From: a virus
DNA length: 33,346 nucleotides
Reading direction: 5' to 3' (one strand)
Virus record (IMG/VR): IMGVR_UViG_3300032607_000642
Location: 1 to 33,346 of that record
Below the pieces are notes generated by a model. The model made no database searches. It was given only the letters and a program-made list of their open reading frames with translations, and was not told the DNA's origin. Position numbers and translations under genes: made by a program. Of this stretch, positions 28,705-33,346 are shown in pieces (positions within the stretch are counted from its first letter, which is position 1; each line of letters opens with the position of its first letter).

Positions 28705-30010
28705 CTATCATTCGTTTGAAGGAGTAGAAAAGTTTTCAGCCTACCAACCTATCGACATTAAACCGTTATACGGTCGTAAATGGGTAACTAATGGATTGAA
28801 TAACGCAAATTTCAAAACGTACAAAGATGCCTACGATGATTCCCCTACAAACTCAAGTATTATAAATGCTTTTGTAAATTACGTATACGGTGAAGGAATG
28901 ATAGATAAGGCGGGAAAAGAGTATTGCTATATCAATGTGAAAAGTATTATTTCACAAGAAGATATTTTACTTATTTGCCAAGATTATAAAACTTACGGGG
29001 GTTATGCTGCGCAAGTAATTTGGAATGCGGCGATTAGACCAACCGACAGAAAGCCTTTGAAAATCGAATATATGCCGATTTACAAATTGGGTGTAAATTA
29101 CGATGGCGAAAATAAGGTAGATGGATATTGGTATTCTTACGATTGGGGAAACCGTGGAAGATACCAACCAAAATTATATCCAAAATTCAGCGGTAAAGAT
29201 AACGGCAACAATTTAGAAATCCTTTATGTAAGAAGACCAACGGCAGAACCATTTTTCCCAATTCCCGACTATTTGAGCGGGTTATTTTGGGCGAGTGTAG
29301 AGGGTGAATTAGCCAATAGCGCACTACATCACTACAAAAACGCAATCGAAGATATAACAGTTATCAATTACAACAACGGTAGACTTTCTGATGCAGTTGC
29401 AAAAATCGAAGCGGAAAAGGTGCGTAATAACGTAGTAGGTACAAACAACCGTAGTAGGGTAATTGTTTCTTTCAATGAAGAATCAGATGAGGCGGTTGTA
29501 GTGGATAGAATCAGCCCGCCAGAGTTGAACCAACAAAATGTATTCTACGCAGAGGAGGCCGAAAGAAAACTAATTGTAGCGCATTCAGCACCACCAGTAT
29601 TATTTAGCGGTTCAAATAGTGGTAGCGGTTTTTCTTCCAATGCTGACGAAATCGCAGTAGCAACCAAAGGACTTTACCGCAGGCATATTAACCCAATGCG
29701 GGAAATCATTTTGAACGGCCTGCAATCAGTTTTTGATTTAATCAATAATGAAATTGTTTTGGACTTTAAGGATTTCAAAGAAGAAACCGAATTAGAGAAT
29801 ACGGCAGAAGCGCCCGTAAATAAAGAAACTGCACAAGCACAAGCACAGCTAAAAGGAAGTGTTGGAGGGGTTCAGTCGTTACTTGAAGTTCAAGCATCAT
29901 ACGCACAAGGAACAACAACTTATGAAAGTGCAATTGCAATTTTAGATTTAATCTTTGGATTCAACAGAGAACAAGCCATTCGCTTATTAGGTAATCCACA
30001 AACAGTATAA
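28667..30010 (+). CDS. Portal protein
   Basis: 447 aa from the ATG at 28667; longer starts at 28634 (TTG) and 28649 are possible. F-K-T-Y-K-D-A-Y-D-D-S-P-T-N-S-S-I near residue 40, G-S-N-S-G-S-G-F-S-S-N-A-D-E-I in the C-terminal third, and H-I-N-P-M-R-E-I-I-L-N-G-L-Q-S-V-F-D-L-I give the fold order of portal proteins, including the crown-like helix. It forms the ring through which DNA enters and leaves. Unusually, it comes after the capsid gene. It is followed by a connector one base later. Confidence 0.75.
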   Translation: MAAKAQANTVSNSYHSFEGVEKFSAYQPIDIKPLYGRKWVTNGLNNANFKTYKDAYDDSPTNSSIINAFVNYVYGEGMIDKAGKEYCYINVKSIISQEDILLICQDYKTYGGYAAQVIWNAAIRPTDRKPLKIEYMPIYKLGVNYDGENKVDGYWYSYDWGNRGRYQPKLYPKFSGKDNGNNLEILYVRRPTAEPFFPIPDYLSGLFWASVEGELANSALHHYKNAIEDITVINYNNGRLSDAVAKIEAEKVRNNVVGTNNRSRVIVSFNEESDEAVVVDRISPPELNQQNVFYAEEAERKLIVAHSAPPVLFSGSNSGSGFSSNADEIAVATKGLYRRHINPMREIILNGLQSVFDLINNEIVLDFKDFKEETELENTAEAPVNKETAQAQAQLKGSVGGVQSLLEVQASYAQGTTTYESAIAILDLIFGFNREQAIRLLGNPQTV

Positions 30011-30011
30011 T

Positions 30012-30479
30012 ATGAAATTATTTCTAAAACCTAACGACATTTCAAGCTTAACGGGGTTCAATGGCAACATTGATAGTGACAGTATCAAGCCGTCAATAAA
30101 TACTGCGCAAACAACGCAAGTAAAGCGTGTTTTAGGCACGAAATTGTACAATAAGATATACAACGAATTGGATACTTTATCTGGCAATTACGAAACGATT
30201 TTCAACGACTACGTTATTTATATGACCGCCTTTTTTACGGCTAGTATTTATTTAAGTTTATCCGTGGACAAAGTGGCAAACGGTGGAGTATTTAAACTAA
30301 CTGCAGAAAATGCCACGAACACAAGCGATACGAAAATAAATACTTTATCAAAAAATTACGAAGCCATCGCAATAAGTTACGAAAATAATTTTAAAGAATT
30401 TATGGCAACGATTACTATTCCAGAATACGGAATTGAAGAAAAAGAAACTGAAACTACTAATTTTATTCCTTGGTATTAA
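30012..30479 (+). CDS. Head-tail connector protein
   Basis: 155 aa. S-I-K-P-S-I-N-T-A-Q-T-T-Q-V-K-R-V-L-G-T-K-L-Y-N-K-I-Y (residues about 25-50) is the helix pair typical of Bacteroidetes gp6-like connectors. A central hydrophobic helix and acidic C-terminus follow. It begins one base after the portal stop, as expected for an adaptor that sits under the portal ring. Confidence 0.65.
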   Translation: MKLFLKPNDISSLTGFNGNIDSDSIKPSINTAQTTQVKRVLGTKLYNKIYNELDTLSGNYETIFNDYVIYMTAFFTASIYLSLSVDKVANGGVFKLTAENATNTSDTKINTLSKNYEAIAISYENNFKEFMATITIPEYGIEEKETETTNFIPWY

Positions 30480-30480
30480 A

Positions 30481-31659
30481 ATGGCTCAAATAAATCACAA
30501 CATATCAAATCCTAACGACAATCTAGGTGACCAATTACGCACGAGTTTTGGAAATCAAAACGCAATGAATACCGAACTGTATACAACAAAGTTAGATAAA
30601 GTTACGGGCAAAGGATTAACTGAAAACGAGTTTACCAACGCTGAAAAGGCAAAACTTGCAGCAATCGCAGCAGGGGCAGAGGTAAACGTACAAGCGGATT
30701 GGGAACAAGAAGATAGCACGGCAGACGATTACATAAAAAACAAACCTGCTGATTTTGTTGTACCTGCTCCAACTTTACAAGAGGTAGCTGAAGTAGGTAG
30801 TACGTTTACACCAAGTGCGGGGCAAGACGGGATGTCTATAACAACTTTTACCGATACTGATAACGATGTATTAGCAAAAATTCCGCTAACTATACAGACA
30901 GATTATGTTGCTGGTTTAAAAGTAACTTCAAATCAAAATGCAATAGAAGTTTATGCTGGAAACAACGGAATTCTTATTGAAAATGCAGAAATTGGAGTTA
31001 ATGTTTTTGGTAATAGTATTGGACTTATTTCGAAAGCGCTTTATGGTATTGCTGGAATATTTAGAATCGCATCAACAAGCACGGCAAACATTGTTGAATT
31101 TCAAAAAGATGATTCAGTTCAAGCATCTATTACACACGATGGAAAAGTAAATGCAAACGCATTTACAAAAACGGGAGGACAACCAACCGAATACTTAATG
31201 GCTGACGGTAGCGTTAAAACATTTTCAAATACAGCACTACTTTTAGATAAAACAATCACTACGCATAACGCTGCCATCACGGGGATACAAACGATTAAAA
31301 CTTGGGTTATTCCTGCTAATACAATACCAGCAGATTGCATCTTGAAACTAACCATTAAAACGAGCCGACTTCTTGGAAGTGGTAACCCTTTTATGGGTAT
31401 TAGCATTAACGGAAGCACGGGATGGTTAAACGGGGTTAATAGTACAACCGCAAGAAGAAACATAATTATAAATAATACAAGTTTTGATTATCATCATACA
31501 TCAGGCTCATACGTAGATGATATTATTTCACCTATCGACTACGCAAACTTCCCAATAAATAGAGGTATTGCCAACACTTTAACTTTATCAATGAACTGTG
31601 ATGTTATAGGGAGTATTTTTAAGTTTTATTATATAATGATTGAAATCGTAAAAGCGTAA
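30481..31659 (+). CDS. Tail fibre / receptor-binding protein
   Basis: 392 aa from ATG 30481. The N-terminus L-D-K-V-T-G-K-G-L-T-E-N-E-F-T, then E-K-A-K-L-A-A-I-A-A-G-A-E-V-N-V-Q is a fibre-attachment motif; the same D-K-V-T-G-K stretch recurs in the truncated fibre at 32775. The C-terminal two thirds are beta-rich and Asn/Ser/Thr-rich, as in receptor-binding heads. No intramolecular chaperone motif is visible. It probably sets host range. Confidence 0.65.
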   Translation: MAQINHNISNPNDNLGDQLRTSFGNQNAMNTELYTTKLDKVTGKGLTENEFTNAEKAKLAAIAAGAEVNVQADWEQEDSTADDYIKNKPADFVVPAPTLQEVAEVGSTFTPSAGQDGMSITTFTDTDNDVLAKIPLTIQTDYVAGLKVTSNQNAIEVYAGNNGILIENAEIGVNVFGNSIGLISKALYGIAGIFRIASTSTANIVEFQKDDSVQASITHDGKVNANAFTKTGGQPTEYLMADGSVKTFSNTALLLDKTITTHNAAITGIQTIKTWVIPANTIPADCILKLTIKTSRLLGSGNPFMGISINGSTGWLNGVNSTTARRNIIINNTSFDYHHTSGSYVDDIISPIDYANFPINRGIANTLTLSMNCDVIGSIFKFYYIMIEIVKA

Positions 31660-31661
31660 TT

Positions 31662-32015
31662 ATGATACTATTCTTACTTGAAAATTGGCAGCAATTACTT
31701 ACTTCAATATTCATTCCCATAGCGTGGATTTTTGGCGGTAAGCAAAAGGCAAACGTTAGCCTAAAAAAAGAAAATGCAGATGCTACGGTAACTATTCAAG
31801 GAATGTATGAAACGTTTGCGCTCCAATATAAGCAACAATATGAAGCGGTGCTCTTGGATGTGCAAGGACTACGAAAAGAGGTTTTAGAGTTGAACGTAAG
31901 AAATGGAATAATTACAGAAGCATCCGAAAATTGGGAGAAGAAATTTAACGATTTGCAAAAGGAACACGATGCGCTTAAAAAGGCTTTTGATAACTTGAAA
32001 AAATCAATGAAATGA
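31662..32015 (+). CDS. Membrane-anchored coiled-coil protein (holin or inner-membrane spanin candidate)
   Basis: 117 aa. A hydrophobic segment at about residues 8-24 (L-L-T-S-I-F-I-P-I-A-W-I-F) is followed by a long charged coiled coil (50-115). One membrane span plus coiled coil is typical of inner-membrane spanins and some holin-like proteins. It overlaps the endolysin by 4 bases, so it belongs to the lysis group. Separate from the lipoprotein at 9-506, which might be its outer-membrane counterpart. Confidence 0.5.
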   Translation: MILFLLENWQQLLTSIFIPIAWIFGGKQKANVSLKKENADATVTIQGMYETFALQYKQQYEAVLLDVQGLRKEVLELNVRNGIITEASENWEKKFNDLQKEHDALKKAFDNLKKSMK

Positions 32016-32458
32016 GGTTAGACGATAAAGGATATAAGTTAATAACGGGTTTTGAAGGGTTGAAATTGAAACCGTATTTATGTAGTGCTAAAATTCCGAC
32101 TATCGGTTATGGTAACACCTATTATAAAGATGGGAAACGAGTAACGATGTTAGATGATGCCATTACCAAAGAAGAAGCGTTTGAAATGTTTAAAGAAATT
32201 GCAGATAGATTCGCTTTGGCAGTTAATCGCCAACTAAAAAAACCCGTTACCCAAAATCAATTTAATTCTTTGGTTTCTTTCGCCTACAACGTAGGAACGG
32301 GAGCATTTATAGGGTCAACTTTATTAAAGAAAGTAAACATTAACCCAAACGACCCAAGCATTAAAACCGAGTTTTTAAAATGGAACAAAGCAGGCGGGGT
32401 AGTTGTGAACGGTTTGACAATACGCAGAAATCAAGAACAAATAAATTATTATTTATGA
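32012..32458 (+). CDS. Endolysin, GH24 lysozyme with E-C-T triad
   Basis: 148 aa. E15-G-L-K-L-K-P-Y-L-C24-S-A-K-I-P-T30-I-G-Y-G gives the spacing E-8aa-(D/C)-5aa-T of T4-type lysozymes, with Cys in place of the usual Asp. N-Q-F-N-S-L-V-S-F-A-Y-N-V-G is the conserved second half. It cleaves the glycan strands of peptidoglycan. There is no signal or SAR segment, so export needs a holin; the preceding gene is the candidate. ATG lies in an ATGA overlap with it. Confidence 0.85.
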   Translation: MRLDDKGYKLITGFEGLKLKPYLCSAKIPTIGYGNTYYKDGKRVTMLDDAITKEEAFEMFKEIADRFALAVNRQLKKPVTQNQFNSLVSFAYNVGTGAFIGSTLLKKVNINPNDPSIKTEFLKWNKAGGVVVNGLTIRRNQEQINYYL

Positions 32459-32778
32459 GTACATATAATTTTCCAAATCACAAAAAAGGGGATACTTTCC
32501 GAGCAAGGCAGATAAACTTTGGATTCAATATCACGGGGGCGATAATCAAAATGCAATTCAGAATTGCGGGAGCATCAACAGTATCGTTTGAATGGTCAAC
32601 GGTTGATAATTCATTCAATGTAACCAATGCGACAACTGGATTAGTTACGATGAGTAAAAGAATTTTAGATTTCAAACCCGCAAATTACGTTTATGATTTA
32701 CAAATTACATATGCAAACGGAGATGTTACAACCTATTTTCAAGGCTCAATATTAATCACCCAAGATATTACACGATGA
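32455..32778 (+). CDS. Small fibre- or baseplate-associated protein
   Basis: 107 aa from ATG 32455 (ATGA overlap with the endolysin). Beta-rich: I-N-F-G-F-N-I-T-G-A-I-I-K-M-Q-F-R-I and a C-terminal D-V-T-T-Y-F-Q-G-S-I-L-I-T-Q. It resembles the N-terminal baseplate-binding domains of fibre proteins in shape, though not in clear sequence. It overlaps the next gene by 4 bases. Confidence 0.5.
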   Translation: MSTYNFPNHKKGDTFRARQINFGFNITGAIIKMQFRIAGASTVSFEWSTVDNSFNVTNATTGLVTMSKRILDFKPANYVYDLQITYANGDVTTYFQGSILITQDITR

Positions 32779-33346
32779 TAGCAATAACGGAAATAATTGA
32801 GAATATAGATTTAACCATTACCGAAGTTTCAACACCCGTAACTATTGAGGTTGCAGAGTTTGGGATACAAGGGCAAAAAGGGGATAAAGGAGATACGGGA
32901 TTGCAAGGCATTCAAGGGGTAAAAGGTGAAACGGGATTAACGGGAATACAAGGCATTCAAGGGTTAAAGGGTGATGTAGGTAATACGGGTATTCAAGGTA
33001 TTCAAGGAATAAAAGGCGATACGGGCGCAACGGGGGCAACGGGTAGCCAAGGTTTGAAAGGTGATACGGGTTTGAAAGGTGATACTGGCGCACAAGGCAT
33101 ACAAGGAGTAAACGGAGTAACGCAAGATATTAGCGGAAAAGTTGATAAAGTAACGGGTAAAAGCCTTGTTTTAGATGCAGAAATAATAAGATTATCGGGA
33201 GTTTCGAATGTTGATATAAGCGAAAAAGCAAATACAGATTCCCCAAGTTTTACGGGAACAGTTGTATCAACAAATTTAAGAATAGGCGATACTTATTTTA
33301 CAGACGGTTCAATAGATGTTTACAATAATAATCTTAGCTTTTATAC
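32775..33346 (+). CDS. Collagen-like tail fibre, partial at the right edge
   Basis: At least 190 codons, running off the window. Residues 1-29 are a short beta-rich head; residues 30-116 are 29 Gly-x-y triplets (nucleotides 32862-33122), mostly GIQ, GDT, GLK and GAT. The rest begins a structural domain with D-K-V-T-G-K-S-L-V-L-D and S-P-S-F-T-G-T-V, matching phage fibres. Collagen-like triplets form stiff triple helices. The start is an ATGA overlap with the previous gene. Confidence 0.75.
   Translation, partial: MIAITEIIENIDLTITEVSTPVTIEVAEFGIQGQKGDKGDTGLQGIQGVKGETGLTGIQGIQGLKGDVGNTGIQGIQGIKGDTGATGATGSQGLKGDTGLKGDTGAQGIQGVNGVTQDISGKVDKVTGKSLVLDAEIIRLSGVSNVDISEKANTDSPSFTGTVVSTNLRIGDTYFTDGSIDVYNNNLSFY
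32862..33122 (+). repeat. Gly-x-y coding repeat (29 triplets)
   Basis: A tandem 9-base pattern GGn-nnn-nnn over 261 bases, with recurring GGC/GGT/GGA-ATT-CAA and GGT-GAT-ACG blocks. It is a candidate for slippage or copy-number change between isolates. Confidence 0.85.

Noticed and set aside
30433-30480. Upstream start for the fibre protein
   Set aside because: It lies inside the connector gene; ATG 30481 right after the connector stop is natural.
32842-33093. Minus-strand frame rich in Leu, Pro and Tyr under the collagen-like repeat
   Set aside because: Produced by the periodic Gly-x-y codons on the other strand.
1-33346. CRISPR array, rRNA, tRNA or insertion sequence
   Set aside because: No regularly spaced repeats, no RNA gene and no transposase were found on reading both strands.

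Overview
This window reads as most of the genome of a temperate tailed phage (or its prophage) of a Bacteroidetes host, most likely Flavobacterium or a close relative. Direct signs are very low G+C, almost no Shine-Dalgarno sites, A-rich leaders, and promoters of the Bacteroidetes type (TTTG, about 19 bases, TAnnTTTG). Several protein types are also typical of flavobacterial phages. No host gene, rRNA or tRNA was found. Both edges look cut: the last gene, a collagen-like fibre, runs off the right end, and the first genes look like the end of a late operon.

Layout. 1-2312: end of the late region, with a candidate unimolecular spanin, a DUF3310 protein, a metallophosphoesterase and a Cys-rich protein, closed by a terminator. 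2311-4591: lysogeny region on the minus strand (tyrosine integrase, candidate attP with duplicated 25-base repeats, two HTH regulators), facing a rightward cro-like gene. 4592-10.8 kb: early genes and a recombination set (ERF annealing protein, DUF3127-type SSB, NinB- and NinG-like proteins). Inside it sits a ParB-like/MT-A70 adenine methylase next to a PD-(D/E)XK nuclease. 11.1-13.5 kb: replication initiator and RecA/RepA-like helicase, behind a leader that can form a pseudoknot. 13.6-16.1 kb: small accessory genes separated by attC-like sequences. 16.1-25.3 kb: terminase, then neck and tail genes up to the tape measure, closed by a terminator. 25.4-30.5 kb: protease-scaffold, major capsid, probable tail tube, portal and connector. 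30.5-33.3 kb: fibres, a membrane coiled-coil protein, and GH24 endolysin.

How it works together. The repressor and cro-like genes diverge over an operator-promoter that is repeated, about 75% identical, some 510 bases downstream, so two early promoters are probably under one control. Three later units (replication, packaging/tail, head) each start from a promoter with the same unusual upstream box AACCAWTG at exactly the same distance from TAnnTTTG. This suggests a shared phage-directed switch. Terminators sit just in front of the protease gene (25426-25461) and between the probable tube gene and the portal block (28330-28359), which could set the ratio of structural proteins.

Points most worth a second look are the attC-like array (14.3-15.9 kb), the AACCAWTG promoter family, the pseudoknot leader at 11129-11197, and the promoter, short transcript and terminator with an embedded 27-codon ORF at 25.35-25.48 kb. 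The tail-before-head gene order is also unusual. All functional calls come from reading motifs by eye; no database search was run.
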